Of a stretch of DNA of 64,000 nt, positions 43,912-52,685 are shown in pieces. The stretch is from the NCBI GenBank assembly GCA_002427745.1, contig DIYF01000127.1, positions 75,952 to 139,951 of the forward strand, read 5' to 3'. The notes under the pieces are model-generated. The model did not search any database and was not told the origin of the DNA. It saw only the letters and a list, made by a program, of their open reading frames with translations. This stretch comes from Roseivirga sp. UBA6061. GTDB taxonomy: Bacteria > Bacteroidota > Bacteroidia > Cytophagales > Cyclobacteriaceae. Position 1 is the first letter of the stretch. Each line of letters begins with the position of its first letter. The position numbers and the translations under genes are program-made.

Positions 43912-44673
43912 TCAGAGCAGTTCTCGAATGTGTTTTTCAAAAGAAGCACCGTCACCAATCTCCATTTTACCCTCTTTTTCTACATAAGGAATACCGCCCT
44001 CTACTCTTTGAAGCAGGCCATCCGCATCTATAAAGAGCGTAGTAGGGAAACCGCTGATGCCTAGGTCATCAATAAATCCTTGCGCACCCACCACCTTCAG
44101 GAAATTGAACTCTCGTTTTTGCTCGAATTCTTTTACGGCTTTTTGATCATCAAAGGTGATAGAAACAAAGTTGACTTCTTTTCCGAATTGCTCTTTGAAT
44201 CTGTTGAGCACAGGCATCTCCTGTATACAGGGAGCACAGCCGATAAACCAGAAGTTGACCACTGTAGGTTTGCCTTCAAAGTCTGAGAGCTTCAGTTCCT
44301 TACCATCAACCATTGTAAGGACGGGATCAGGTAATTTCTTGCCAATAGTGCTATATACCTTGTTCGGTTTGGAAGGTTTATCACTCATGTTGACCACCAG
44401 GTCATAGGTCTTAATGATTGAGTCATTTCGGGTGATTTCTTCATAAAGCACCATCTCTACACGGGCGCCCTTAAAAGCTTCAGGAATCTGATCAGCCACT
44501 TCCTGTTTTCGGATCAGAAATGTCTCGTGATCAATGACTTCTCTTGTTTTTACATCCCTGTAAAAAGTCATTTCGGTGTTTTCACCGGTACAACTGCATA
44601 AGAGCAGAAAGACCATCATGGACAAATGAAGCCCGACTTTCATCAGGAAATACCAGGACCTATTTAAGCTCAT
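43912..44673 (-). CDS. TlpA/ResA-like thioredoxin lipoprotein
   Basis: 253 residues from ATG 44673, with ATG 44643 as the alternative start just before the signal peptide; lipobox LLCS-C. Residues about 110-250 form the thioredoxin-like domain: LPDPVLTMVDGKELKLSDFEGKPTVVNFWFIGCAPC with Cys146-x-x-Cys149, VNFVSITFDD and GFPTTLFIDADG. It should reduce or oxidise disulfides in the periplasm, for example in cytochrome c maturation. Translation overlaps the HEAT-like gene by 14 bases if the first ATG is used. Confidence 0.88.
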   Translation of the reverse strand: MSLNRSWYFLMKVGLHLSMMVFLLLCSCTGENTEMTFYRDVKTREVIDHETFLIRKQEVADQIPEAFKGARVEMVLYEEITRNDSIIKTYDLVVNMSDKPSKPNKVYSTIGKKLPDPVLTMVDGKELKLSDFEGKPTVVNFWFIGCAPCIQEMPVLNRFKEQFGKEVNFVSITFDDQKAVKEFEQKREFNFLKVVGAQGFIDDLGISGFPTTLFIDADGLLQRVEGGIPYVEKEGKMEIGDGASFEKHIRELL

Positions 44674-45283
44674 ACTGATTAAACCATTTTTCTTTTAGTC
44701 TATCCAGTGGCCGGATCCGAAAACCGGCCGGAAGTTGATCCATGTCTTCAAGGGCTTCTTTAGCCAGGAGTCTGACCTTCCAGTGTTTATCCTTAAGTCT
44801 TTCTCTGAGATAAGTAACGACATGACGATAGCGATTGACATTTCTTTCGGTGACCCAGTCTCCTATGAACCAGACAGCCATTTGTCTGAAAAAGCGATGT
44901 TCGCTGTTAAAGTAAGGAGTAAGTAATTTGACAAAACTATCTGTCATGTGGTCGTCAGGGGATTCTATGTTACCGATGTCATCTAAAGCACTGATAATTT
45001 CATCGGGCGCAGCAGAGGTTAATACCATTTTGAAGGCTCGCTGATACTCTTCCACAAAGAAATCACACCAACGGCCGGGGTTCTTGGCAAGAGCTTCGTA
45101 AACCACTCCGATTCCTGATTCAGAACTTAGTTCAAAGGTACTTCTCAGCTCATCGATAAAGTGATTGGTTTCTGAAGATTCGGCATAATCAACAATCTTT
45201 CGAATTATGGCGTGACGTTCATCATCACTCCCGAACCCGAAGAAATTAATGGCATCTTCCTTAACTTCCCTGATGTGATTCAT
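44660..45283 (-). CDS. HEAT-repeat-like helical protein
   Basis: 207 residues, almost all helical, no signal peptide. The second half has paired helices of HEAT/ARM type (HRFFRQMAVWFIGDWVTERN, KDKHWKVRLLAKEALEDMDQ). Such proteins act as scaffolds; no enzyme motif is seen. It overlaps both neighbours, the GrpB gene by 23 bases and the TlpA-like gene by up to 14, which suggests one translationally linked unit. Confidence 0.7.
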   Translation of the reverse strand: MNHIREVKEDAINFFGFGSDDERHAIIRKIVDYAESSETNHFIDELRSTFELSSESGIGVVYEALAKNPGRWCDFFVEEYQRAFKMVLTSAAPDEIISALDDIGNIESPDDHMTDSFVKLLTPYFNSEHRFFRQMAVWFIGDWVTERNVNRYRHVVTYLRERLKDKHWKVRLLAKEALEDMDQLPAGFRIRPLDRLKEKWFNQYELK

Positions 45284-45827
45284 TTGTTTTTGTATTAGGG
45301 GTACTCTGCCTTTCAGCTTCGATCACTGAATCTATAAAATCATTGGCATGAAGTTCCTTTAGTACTGCATATCTTTTTCTGTCCTGATTTGCTCTGGCAG
45401 CCAGTGCGTACTTCATAGATTCGTAAGTTTCGCGGGCTTCAGCACTTCTTCTCAGATGATCACGAAACAGCAAATGTCTGTTTAGCGGGGCACTGCCTCT
45501 GACACAAACATAGAGATGATGCGGTATACGGTCCAGCACAGGGTGGTTTACCGAATTACTTCTTTTAAAAGCCTCACGCAGGGGAATGCCCTGATCTCCA
45601 TTGTGGTAATAGTTAATACCCGACAATGCTGTCTTAATTTGCTCAAATTCAGCTTCACGGTCATAGATGATATCGATGTCAATAATAGCCTTGGCAGCCA
45701 GCCCCGGTACGGAAGTACTGCCTACATGCTCGATGTTATAGTCAAGATGGCTGAGTGCCCAATCCAGTTCAGACCTTATGCTTTCGAAGTCTTTGGGCCA
45801 GTGAGTGTTGTAGGGCTTAATTAGCAT
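45261..45827 (-). CDS. GrpB-family nucleotidyltransferase-like protein
   Basis: 188 residues. The family pattern is plain: IKPYNTHWPKDFESIRSEL, IEHVGSTSVPGLAAKAIIDIDI with acidic residues of the polymerase-beta-like fold, and HLYVCVRGSAPLNRHLLFRDHLR. GrpB proteins are found alone or fused to CoA kinases; their activity is not settled. It is the first gene of the run that ends with the creatininase-like gene. Confidence 0.9.
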   Translation of the reverse strand: MLIKPYNTHWPKDFESIRSELDWALSHLDYNIEHVGSTSVPGLAAKAIIDIDIIYDREAEFEQIKTALSGINYYHNGDQGIPLREAFKRSNSVNHPVLDRIPHHLYVCVRGSAPLNRHLLFRDHLRRSAEARETYESMKYALAARANQDRKRYAVLKELHANDFIDSVIEAERQSTPNTKTNESHQGS

Positions 45828-45877
45828 ATCAAAAAAACCAGATGATTTAATCAGCGGATCGAAGAGTCATCAAGGCA

Positions 45878-46525
45878 TCAGATGGATAAGAACTCCTTTA
45901 TTCCCGTACTTGGATAAAACCAACCTGCCAGCGTGATTCGGGAATGATCGCCTGTCACTCTTGTAACCTTATGTTCCAGGTTTTTATCAATCCTGAAAAT
46001 ATGGGCTGACCCCCATGCTTTATAGTTTACCTCCCTGAATATCTTTTGACTCCTCTTATCTCTGATAACAAAATGTCCTCCTTCGTAGGGCGATCTGCTC
46101 AAATTGAGGCTAAACCCAATGAGCCTCTCCTTTACATTAGAATCGTCATGCCAGGTAAGGAAACCTTTTCTCGATTCGTGAAGACGATAAATACGGCCGC
46201 TGAATGATTGAATCTCCGGCTTGCCTGTAATATGTCTGATGGCATTGATAAATGTGTCTCTGTTAAGCATCAGGGAAAGCGCAGAAGTAAGAAAGCTGGA
46301 CTTGTCCGACATGGTCTCTTCCTTGCCAAAACTTGTTCCATCGGGAGTGTAATGCGTGGTTTCGTCAAAACTGCCCAGGTTGAGTTGCTTATCAGTTAGT
46401 TTGGCCAGGTCTGCCGTCAGCAGATGATTTAATACAACACAATGTTGCCGGTCAAATTCATCCCGTAAGGTATCTAGTACTTTTTCAGAATGAATCAGGG
46501 TCTTATCTCTTTGAATTTCTATCAA
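45878..46525 (-). CDS. 2OG-Fe(II) oxygenase-like protein
   Basis: 215 residues with a TTG start at 46525; no ATG lies between the upstream stop and the conserved part, and AGGA sits a suitable distance before it. The dioxygenase motif is WHDDSN (His126, Asp128), with His185 in LEHKV and Arg196 in HSRITLAGWF for 2-oxoglutarate. It is a cytosolic non-heme iron oxygenase, in the broad prolyl-hydroxylase-like group. Target unknown. The 286-base gap upstream has no clear gene. Confidence 0.8.
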   Translation of the reverse strand: MIEIQRDKTLIHSEKVLDTLRDEFDRQHCVVLNHLLTADLAKLTDKQLNLGSFDETTHYTPDGTSFGKEETMSDKSSFLTSALSLMLNRDTFINAIRHITGKPEIQSFSGRIYRLHESRKGFLTWHDDSNVKERLIGFSLNLSRSPYEGGHFVIRDKRSQKIFREVNYKAWGSAHIFRIDKNLEHKVTRVTGDHSRITLAGWFYPSTGIKEFLSI

Positions 46526-46811
46526 ATCGGAGGGCTTTCCTAAACTTACTAATTAGCCCGATAGAAGCGATCATCTTTTATCTGTTTTAGCGATCACGGG
46601 CGGGATAAGTCCCACGGCTCTGGTGTACTTCCATTTTTCAGAATGTTGTGCTTCACCAGCCGGAATCTGTTTTATTGATAACCGCGCCTTTCACAGTAAT
46701 TGATTCCTGTGTGATAAACCCCTTTGTACATAGATACACACTGTTAATTTTGGTGTGTTCTGACCGATCGCAGGAAACACGAAATGCCATTAGTCAGCTT
46801 CCATAACTGAA

Positions 46812-47555
46812 TCAAGGTTTGGCCGAATCTCCTTTTTTATTTGTGCTCTCTTTCAAACGATATAAATAAGGGTTACGTCCGGGAGCTTCTTTTTTTAACT
46901 GTGGCAGCCGCTCAAAATCCCCACTGGCCAGCATCTTCTTCTGAAATCTGCTGCGGTCAAGCTTTTCCTCGAGAATGGCCTGATGTAATTGATGGAGCTG
47001 CGGCATGGTGAAATCACCCGGCAGCAGGTTGTAAGTGATCTGTTCCTGTTTAATGTCCTCTTTGAGTCGGTTTCTGGCGGCCATGGCGATGGATTCATGG
47101 TCCAGCCACATATCGGGCAATGCATCAAAGCTAAACCACTCCACGGCCTCGTCAAACTCACCCGGCACGGGATGGGTGTTGTCTATGTCTACCAGAGAAT
47201 AAAAGGCCAGAGTAACAAAGCGATCGTTGATCCAGTAATCATCCTGCCAGGGGAGGCCTTGTTCTTTAAAGGCCTGCCTGAACTCATCATCAAACCTCCG
47301 GTCTTTATCGCCAAATACTGCGAGGAACTTCAGGTGGGGAGCTTCGAGGCCGGTGCGAAACTTCAGGGTGTTGGCTGCGGCTGTATCTACTGACTCACCA
47401 AGACCTATAAAGCCGCCAGGCAACATCCATTTATTGGCAATTTTTAGCAGAAGACACTTGAGCTGAGTCTCCCGGTAGCCTATGATTACCAGGTCGGTAG
47501 ACAGGTTGGGTAAGAAGTAATCACTGCCGTGTTCTAGGATGTCCTGTATGTTCAT
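46812..47555 (-). CDS. NUDIX-domain transcriptional regulator (NrtR/AraR type)
   Basis: 247 residues from ATG 47555. The N-terminal 150 are a NUDIX fold (LSTDLVIIGYRETQLKCLLL, WMLPGGFIGLGESVDTAAAN), but the catalytic box is broken: the expected REUxEE reads KFRTGLEAP. The C-terminal part (FTMPQLHQLHQAILEEKLDR, FQKKMLASGDFERLPQ) is a winged helix as in NrtR and the Bacteroidetes AraR regulators. Two identical palindromes between this gene and the divergent GH3 gene are its probable operators. It should bind a sugar or nucleotide-sugar ligand and control GH3 and itself. Confidence 0.88.
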   Translation of the reverse strand: MNIQDILEHGSDYFLPNLSTDLVIIGYRETQLKCLLLKIANKWMLPGGFIGLGESVDTAAANTLKFRTGLEAPHLKFLAVFGDKDRRFDDEFRQAFKEQGLPWQDDYWINDRFVTLAFYSLVDIDNTHPVPGEFDEAVEWFSFDALPDMWLDHESIAMAARNRLKEDIKQEQITYNLLPGDFTMPQLHQLHQAILEEKLDRSRFQKKMLASGDFERLPQLKKEAPGRNPYLYRLKESTNKKGDSAKP

Positions 47556-47572
47556 GAGGCAAAAATAATGTT

Positions 47573-47589
47573 TGTGGCGTTTTGTCACA
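47573..47589. promoter_or_regulatory. Operator 1 of NUDIX-type regulator (predicted)
   Basis: TGTGGCGTTTTGTCACA, an inverted repeat TGTGgC-N5-GTCACA. It is identical to operator 2 and overlaps the predicted -33 element of the GH3 promoter, 18 bases before the regulator start. Confidence 0.8.
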
Positions 47590-47611
47590 TAATAAAAATG
47601 AATTATAATTG
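47581..47611 (+). promoter_or_regulatory. Predicted promoter of GH3 gene
   Basis: TTTG at 47581-47584 and TATAATTG at 47604-47611 are separated by 19 bases, matching the Bacteroidetes -33/-7 pattern with one mismatch in TAnnTTTG. Operator 1 covers the -33 element and operator 2 the -7 end and likely start site. Confidence 0.55.
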
Positions 47612-47626
47612 TGGCGTTTTGTCACA
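47610..47626. promoter_or_regulatory. Operator 2 of NUDIX-type regulator (predicted)
   Basis: Second exact copy of the 17-bp palindrome, 37 bases after the first, ending 12 bases before the GH3 start codon. Binding here should block transcription start. Confidence 0.8.
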
Positions 47627-47638
47627 ATTGATAATGCT

Positions 47639-50062
47639 ATGAAGAAGCCTCTTAAGATTTTCCTGATTGTTCTTGTTTCCCTTATCGTTGTTCTGGCGCT
47701 CACAGGCTTTATCGGCTGGACCTACTTTGATAACCACTTTTTATCTTTTGAAAAGGGTTATGAAGAGAACTCAGGCCTGCAGGAACTGACTATAGCAGGT
47801 TATACATTTACTGACAGAAACGGCAACGGTACACTGGATATCTACGAAGATGACCGCCAGCCTGTGGCAGCCCGTGTGGTAGATGTACTTTCTCAGATGA
47901 CGCTGGAAGAAAAGGTACACTTGCTGAAAGGTTCGGGAATTTCTTCGGCAGCCGGTTTCAATGAACCGGGAGAGGGGATACCCGGGGCAGTGGGTACCAT
48001 AGTGCCTACTCCCAGACTGGGGATTCCTACGGTATACCTGTCTGACGGACCGGCCGGCCTGAGGATTGAGCCTACCAGAGACGGAGAGGACAGAACTTAT
48101 TACTGCACGGCATTTCCCATTGCTACTTTACTGGCTTCTACCTGGAATGAAGAGCTCGTACATGAGGTAGGTGATGCTATGGGAAATGAAGCGAAAGAGT
48201 ATGGTATTGATGTGATTCTGGGACCGGGAGCCAATATACATCGCCATCCCCTGACCGGCCGAAACTTCGAGTATTATTCAGAAGATCCGGTCCTGAGCGG
48301 GCTTATAGGAGCGGCTATGGTCAATGGTATCGAATCCAATGGCGTAGGTACTTCTGTAAAACATTTTGTGGCGAATAATCAGGAAACCGAACGGCATTTC
48401 AACGATGTGATTATTTCTGAGAGAGCGCTGAGAGAAATCTATTTAAAAGGCTTTGAAATCATGGTCAAGAAGGCTCAGCCCTGGACCATCATGTCTTCTT
48501 ACAATAAAGTGAATGGTACTTATACTTCGGAAAGTGAATACCTGCTCACGGATATACTGAGAGATGAATGGGGCTTTGAAGGCCTGGTGATGACGGACTG
48601 GTTTGGTGGTAAGAACACCGCTGCTCAGATCAGTGCGGGAAACGATCTGATAGAACCGGGAACTAAAAAGCAATGGGAGGCTTTAACGGAAGCTGCGGAA
48701 AGCGGGACACTTTCTACGGCTCATATTGATCGTGCTGCCGGTCGCATCCTTCATCTGATTTTTCAGACACGCAAGCTGCAAAACTATCAGTATGGCAATA
48801 ATCCGGATTTGAAAGCTCATGCTGAGATAACCCGCCAATCTGCCTCTGAGGGTATTGTTTTATTAAAAAATGAGCAGGCACTGCCACTGGCCGGGGCCAT
48901 GAATGTGGCGCTTTTAGGCGTTACTTCTTATGATTTTATTGCCGGGGGTACAGGCTCCGGAGATGTAAACGAGGCCTATACGGTTTCGCTGGAAGAGGGA
49001 CTTCAGAATGCTGGATTTAGGATTAATGATGTGGCCAGGGAAATCTTTGAAAAGCATAAGGCAGCAAATGAGGGTGACTTTGACAAGCCACAGGGGCTGG
49101 CTGCTATGTTTAATCCCTATGCTCCCCCGCAGATTGACTACAGTTCAGCAGAACTGAATGAGATTGTAGCTACCTCAGATGTTGGCATATTGACGATTGG
49201 CAGAAATGCCGGAGAAGGTGGCGACAGGGTAGAGACAGACGATTTTTTACTGACCGATCAGGAAAAGGGCATGATCGAGAGTATCAGTAAAGCTTTCCGG
49301 TCAGCCGGTAAAAAGCTGGTGGTTGTGCTTAATATCGGGGGTGTGATCGAGACCGCTTCCTGGAAGGAGCAGCCCGATGCTATTTTACTGGCCTGGCAGG
49401 GAGGTCAGGAAGGAGGAAACTCGGTAGCTGACGTGCTCAGCGGTGCGGTGAATCCGAGTGGAAAGTTACCCATGACCTTTCCCGTAAGGATCAGCGATCA
49501 TGCCTCTCATGCCAATTTTCCTCTGGAGGGAGGGAGCCTTAGCATGATGGACCTGATTGTGGGGCTGATGTTTCCGAAAGATGAAACACCGGAAGATGAG
49601 AAAATTGCCAATCGCGATTATACAGAGTATGAAGAGGGCATCTATGTGGGATACCGTCACTTTGACAAGGCAAATCTGGACGTAGCTTATCCCTTTGGCT
49701 ACGGACTTTCTTACACCAGTTTTGATGTTTCAGACCTGGAAGTGACTTTAGAAACGGATACCATCAAAATCTCCCTGAATGTGAACAACACAGGTGAAAG
49801 AGCCGGAAAGGAAGTGGTGCAGGTGTACACTGCCAAGGTAAACAGCACCATAGATCGCCCTACCCAGGAACTGAAGGCGTTTACAAAAACGGTGATGATG
49901 GCAGCGGGTTCTACAGATCGTGTGGAAATGCGTATACCGGTGGCAGATTTGAGCTATTGGAATGAGCAAAAGCGTGGTTGGGAGCTGGAGAAAGGTACTT
50001 ATGAGATCAGAGTTGGTACTTCTTCCAGAGATATCCGTGTGAGTGCAGCTGTGGACTTATAG
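47639..50062 (+). CDS. Membrane-anchored GH3 glycoside hydrolase
   Basis: 807 residues from ATG 47639; TTG or other codons upstream lie in the operator. An N-terminal membrane helix (KIFLIVLVSLIVVLALTGFIGW) anchors the enzyme with its body outside the cytoplasm. TDRNGNGTLDIYEDDRQP is the calcium-loop-like lead-in of many GH3 proteins. The TIM barrel includes RNFEYYSEDP, SVKHFVANN and nucleophile Asp320 in GLVMTDWFGG. A second domain and a fibronectin III-like end (DVSDLEVTL) complete the enzyme. It is a beta-glucosidase or beta-xylosidase/arabinosidase-type GH3. It is not in the main glycan locus and is under separate control by the divergent regulator. Confidence 0.9.
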   Translation: MKKPLKIFLIVLVSLIVVLALTGFIGWTYFDNHFLSFEKGYEENSGLQELTIAGYTFTDRNGNGTLDIYEDDRQPVAARVVDVLSQMTLEEKVHLLKGSGISSAAGFNEPGEGIPGAVGTIVPTPRLGIPTVYLSDGPAGLRIEPTRDGEDRTYYCTAFPIATLLASTWNEELVHEVGDAMGNEAKEYGIDVILGPGANIHRHPLTGRNFEYYSEDPVLSGLIGAAMVNGIESNGVGTSVKHFVANNQETERHFNDVIISERALREIYLKGFEIMVKKAQPWTIMSSYNKVNGTYTSESEYLLTDILRDEWGFEGLVMTDWFGGKNTAAQISAGNDLIEPGTKKQWEALTEAAESGTLSTAHIDRAAGRILHLIFQTRKLQNYQYGNNPDLKAHAEITRQSASEGIVLLKNEQALPLAGAMNVALLGVTSYDFIAGGTGSGDVNEAYTVSLEEGLQNAGFRINDVAREIFEKHKAANEGDFDKPQGLAAMFNPYAPPQIDYSSAELNEIVATSDVGILTIGRNAGEGGDRVETDDFLLTDQEKGMIESISKAFRSAGKKLVVVLNIGGVIETASWKEQPDAILLAWQGGQEGGNSVADVLSGAVNPSGKLPMTFPVRISDHASHANFPLEGGSLSMMDLIVGLMFPKDETPEDEKIANRDYTEYEEGIYVGYRHFDKANLDVAYPFGYGLSYTSFDVSDLEVTLETDTIKISLNVNNTGERAGKEVVQVYTAKVNSTIDRPTQELKAFTKTVMMAAGSTDRVEMRIPVADLSYWNEQKRGWELEKGTYEIRVGTSSRDIRVSAAVDL

Positions 50063-50095
50063 CCAAGCTAAGTCTGGCTATGGCATTCTTTTAAG
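50059..50095 (+). terminator. Weak terminator candidate after GH3 gene
   Basis: A 7-bp stem (ATAGCCA at 50059-50065 with TGGCTAT at 50075-50081) overlaps the GH3 stop codon and is followed a few bases later by TTCTTTT. The stem is short, so this is tentative. Confidence 0.35.
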
Positions 50096-50100
50096 GTGTT

Positions 50101-50292
50101 GTGTCATAAGGTTGCTGGCTATCATACTGACTTACATAAGCTATCAGGGTCATTTCAGTATCCTTAACGATCTTCTGGGCCACCAGAGACCCTGAACAAA
50201 TTTCAGGGTGACCATCTATTTATTATGACATAGCCTCTTCAGCGCAAGCGTTTCATTCGTGATGACGATTTCTTTAACTTTTGAGACAGCCT
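50101..50292. repeat. Dispersed intergenic element, copy B
   Basis: Related to the element at 2495-2681. It is bounded by GTGTCATAA at 50101 and TATTATGACA at 50221-50230. The flank to 50292 (CCTCTTCAGCGCAAGCG, then ACTTTTGAGAC) matches copy A in the same orientation. The core, for example ACCCTGAACAAATTTCAGGG, matches the reverse complement of the copy A core. Confidence 0.75.
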
Positions 50293-50311
50293 TGACTATG
50301 TATTGAGTACA

Positions 50312-50809
50312 TCAAAGCCTCTTAAGAATCAGATCTCGGGTCGATCCCCAGCCGTACCGGTCTTGTTCAGAGGCCATGCGGCTGATTTCCTGTAAGAGGG
50401 CTTTAACGGGGTAGCCGAGTGTCTTGCCCTTACTGATGTATGATTCGAGCTCTAAAATGGCATCCCGGGTGTCTTTTCCCTGGTCCATGATAACGAACCA
50501 GGTAAGGCTCAGACGAAAAGCCTCTATGGACTCAACTTTTCGCATGAGGTCGGTTAACCAGTTGATTCTACTATATCTGTTGACCAGCTCTGATACCTTG
50601 CGTCTGTTTTCGGCAGTCAGTTTTGGAAACTCATCAACAATTTGTTGTACAATGGCATCGGCCCGCGATTTCAATCCCAGGGCATGAAGCTCCTGGTAGA
50701 AGGAACTGCTATCACCCGTATAGGGAGCATTGATAACAGGCTTTACCCGACTATCGAAAATTTGAAGCTCTTTCTGCCAGTGATGGTATTTTTCTGAGAA
50801 TGAATCCAT
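50312..50809 (-). CDS. Helical protein of unknown function
   Basis: 165 residues with no signal peptide; almost wholly helical (FYQELHALGLKSRADAIVQQ, AFRLSLTWFVIMDQGKDTRD). No family is recognised. The C-terminus contains YGWGSTRDLILKRL. It is 38 bases downstream of the papain-like gene and probably in the same transcript. It could be a partner or inhibitor of that protein, but this is guesswork. Confidence 0.6.
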   Translation of the reverse strand: MDSFSEKYHHWQKELQIFDSRVKPVINAPYTGDSSSFYQELHALGLKSRADAIVQQIVDEFPKLTAENRRKVSELVNRYSRINWLTDLMRKVESIEAFRLSLTWFVIMDQGKDTRDAILELESYISKGKTLGYPVKALLQEISRMASEQDRYGWGSTRDLILKRL

Positions 50810-50847
50810 TGTAAGTCTTTAAGGGGGTATGGTGTCTGATTCAGGGT

Positions 50848-51888
50848 TTAACCGACAGGAGCCGCCACCGCTCTGAAGAACACCTTCTGATCGGAGTTAA
50901 CCGGTACAGTCAGCGTATATGAATCCCCCTCAGCGATGGTAAAGTTGTGTACGTGGTGGGCATTGGCCGAGTGCTCGTTAAAGTGGGAGGTGGGCACTTT
51001 GGATTCGTGGTCGTAAGTATACAGGGTATAGGCAACGTTTGGCTGTAAATCTGATACGGTCACTGTGAGTTTAAGACTAACGGGAGCAGGGCGGGTATTG
51101 GAATCTGAACCAATGGCGGGTATCTCGTAGTTCAGGTCTGTAGTCACCCTGACAGGTTTCGTTTCATTCAGACTATCCTCAACCCCTGTAATGGCAATAG
51201 CGTAATTGCGATGCGGGGTGTTTTCACCAGATGTGAGTTTGAGTAGGGAATAGATATTCCCGCTTTCCTTATTGGCCGTTTGCCGGTCGCAGAGAAAGGG
51301 CTCAGCGGCTACCACAGCATGCTCTGGTTTCATGCGGAACTGATGATAAAAGGGAATGGAATTCCCTGGATTGTAAAGGCCATTATCACTGAATACAATG
51401 ATGTCGTTATCGTCATAGGCTGCGGCATTGGACGTACCGAAGCCAAGTACCGGCACGATGTGATCATATTGAGAATCACCCGGAAGTGATGACTGCTCAA
51501 ACAAAAGACGGAAGTTATTGAACACGCCAATGATCACCGGATGACCGTTGAGTACATGTGCCTTAACCCATTGTATAAAGTCTTTGGTGTCATTAAGACT
51601 TTCATGGGACCACTCTTCATATGAGAGGCACAGTCTGGTTGCCGTTTGTTTGTCATTTACGCCTAATAGCAATTGCGCACTGTAAGCTCCGTTGGAGTAA
51701 GCATTTTGCTTCTTACCAGGGGAGGCAATGCTTCTCACATCATACTGTGACAGGTATTGGCCATAGTAGAGCCCTGCTGCTATAAACGAAGTTTCTCCGC
51801 AATAGCCCCCGTTGTGATTCCATTGAAACCGGGGAGGGACAGGGTTTTCATATATACCTGGTGAGAAGAGGGGAAGGTAATCGGGCAT
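50848..51888 (-). CDS. Papain-like (C39-type) cysteine peptidase-like protein
   Basis: 346 residues without a signal peptide. FQWNHNGGYCGETSFIAAGLYYG has Cys30 at the start of a helix with preceding Asn/Gly residues, as in papain-like enzymes. QYDHIVPVLGFG (His143) and IVFSDNG (Asp168/Asn169) supply the rest of a Cys-His-Asn/Asp set. The last 100 residues (KPVRVTTDLNYE, PAPVSLKLTVTVSDLQPNVAYTLYTYDHES) look like a beta-sandwich. The function is unknown; a peptidase, transglutaminase-like enzyme or toxin is possible. Neighbours include a SUKH immunity-type gene just upstream. Confidence 0.68.
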   Translation of the reverse strand: MPDYLPLFSPGIYENPVPPRFQWNHNGGYCGETSFIAAGLYYGQYLSQYDVRSIASPGKKQNAYSNGAYSAQLLLGVNDKQTATRLCLSYEEWSHESLNDTKDFIQWVKAHVLNGHPVIIGVFNNFRLLFEQSSLPGDSQYDHIVPVLGFGTSNAAAYDDNDIIVFSDNGLYNPGNSIPFYHQFRMKPEHAVVAAEPFLCDRQTANKESGNIYSLLKLTSGENTPHRNYAIAITGVEDSLNETKPVRVTTDLNYEIPAIGSDSNTRPAPVSLKLTVTVSDLQPNVAYTLYTYDHESKVPTSHFNEHSANAHHVHNFTIAEGDSYTLTVPVNSDQKVFFRAVAAPVG

Positions 51889-51939
51889 GAGTGGTAAGAT
51901 TTGATCCTGAACTAATATAAGAGAAAATGAGAGTACGGG

Positions 51940-52665
51940 CTACTTGCCGAATAACCTTGAGAAAAATCCTTTTTTCCTGTTCTTAATCACCCATAGTAAA
52001 TCCGTGGGATGTCTTTTTGTAAATTGATTGTGTCCGAATTTGCCCCAGGCAAAGCCGGCTTTATTGGTTCCTGTTCTCAGGTCTGCCACCGTCCAGTCAT
52101 CTCCTTCAAACTGATTCAGAAAATCTGCATAGGCAGGATTGAGGTTTAAGAATTCTTTTTTGGTCTGGCAGGACGGGTTATTGTTCCAAATATCCATCAC
52201 CGTTTTTTCATGAACCTCATCGAGATATGAGCCTTCAAGGTTGTTACAAAACTCAAGCAGATGATGCAGGAACTCGTTCAGATTTTGTGAATGCACTACA
52301 AAGACAGCGGGGTCGTGGCAGGCATAAAAGACTTTGCCTAAACTGCCATCGGCTGCCAGGTCTAATACCCAGTAATTACCAAAGCCATCCTGTCCCAGGG
52401 CTATGGAGTTGGCGGACAGTTCTTCAAAACCAAATTCTCCGACAGCATCAAAACAGACCGTTTCAAGACCGTAATTACCCCAGCCCCTGGTCTCCTTCAG
52501 AATCTCCGTTAGTTCCGGGTCTATGGTACTTCCCGGAAAGCGCTTTGCAAGCTGGTCAAGCTCAGCGTTTGTGAGTCCGGGTTCAAATTCCAGCTGAACT
52601 TTCTCGCCATCTTCATCAGTAAAGGTCGATTTTCTGAGGGTATTGATAATTTCGAGGTTGGTCAT
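51940..52665 (-). CDS. SMI1/KNR4 (SUKH) family protein
   Basis: 241 residues. The N-terminal two-thirds match the SUKH fold (LTNAELDQLAKRFPGSTIDPELTEILKETRGWGNYGLE, ALGQDGFGNYWVLDLAADGS, VFYACHDPAVFVV). The C-terminal end has a basic tail (KNRKKGFFSRLFGK) that may touch membrane or nucleic acid. SUKH proteins are common immunity proteins of polymorphic toxin systems; many are also housekeeping. It precedes the papain-like gene by 51 bases. Confidence 0.8.
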   Translation of the reverse strand: MTNLEIINTLRKSTFTDEDGEKVQLEFEPGLTNAELDQLAKRFPGSTIDPELTEILKETRGWGNYGLETVCFDAVGEFGFEELSANSIALGQDGFGNYWVLDLAADGSLGKVFYACHDPAVFVVHSQNLNEFLHHLLEFCNNLEGSYLDEVHEKTVMDIWNNNPSCQTKKEFLNLNPAYADFLNQFEGDDWTVADLRTGTNKAGFAWGKFGHNQFTKRHPTDLLWVIKNRKKGFFSRLFGK

Positions 52666-52685
52666 GATTCGCTATGGTGAAATGG

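Noticed and set aside
46653..46790. A 45-codon minus-strand open frame in the spacer before the NUDIX regulator's 3' end
   Set aside because: No recognised family or convincing ribosome binding site; a stop interrupts possible continuation, so it is more likely decayed or random sequence.
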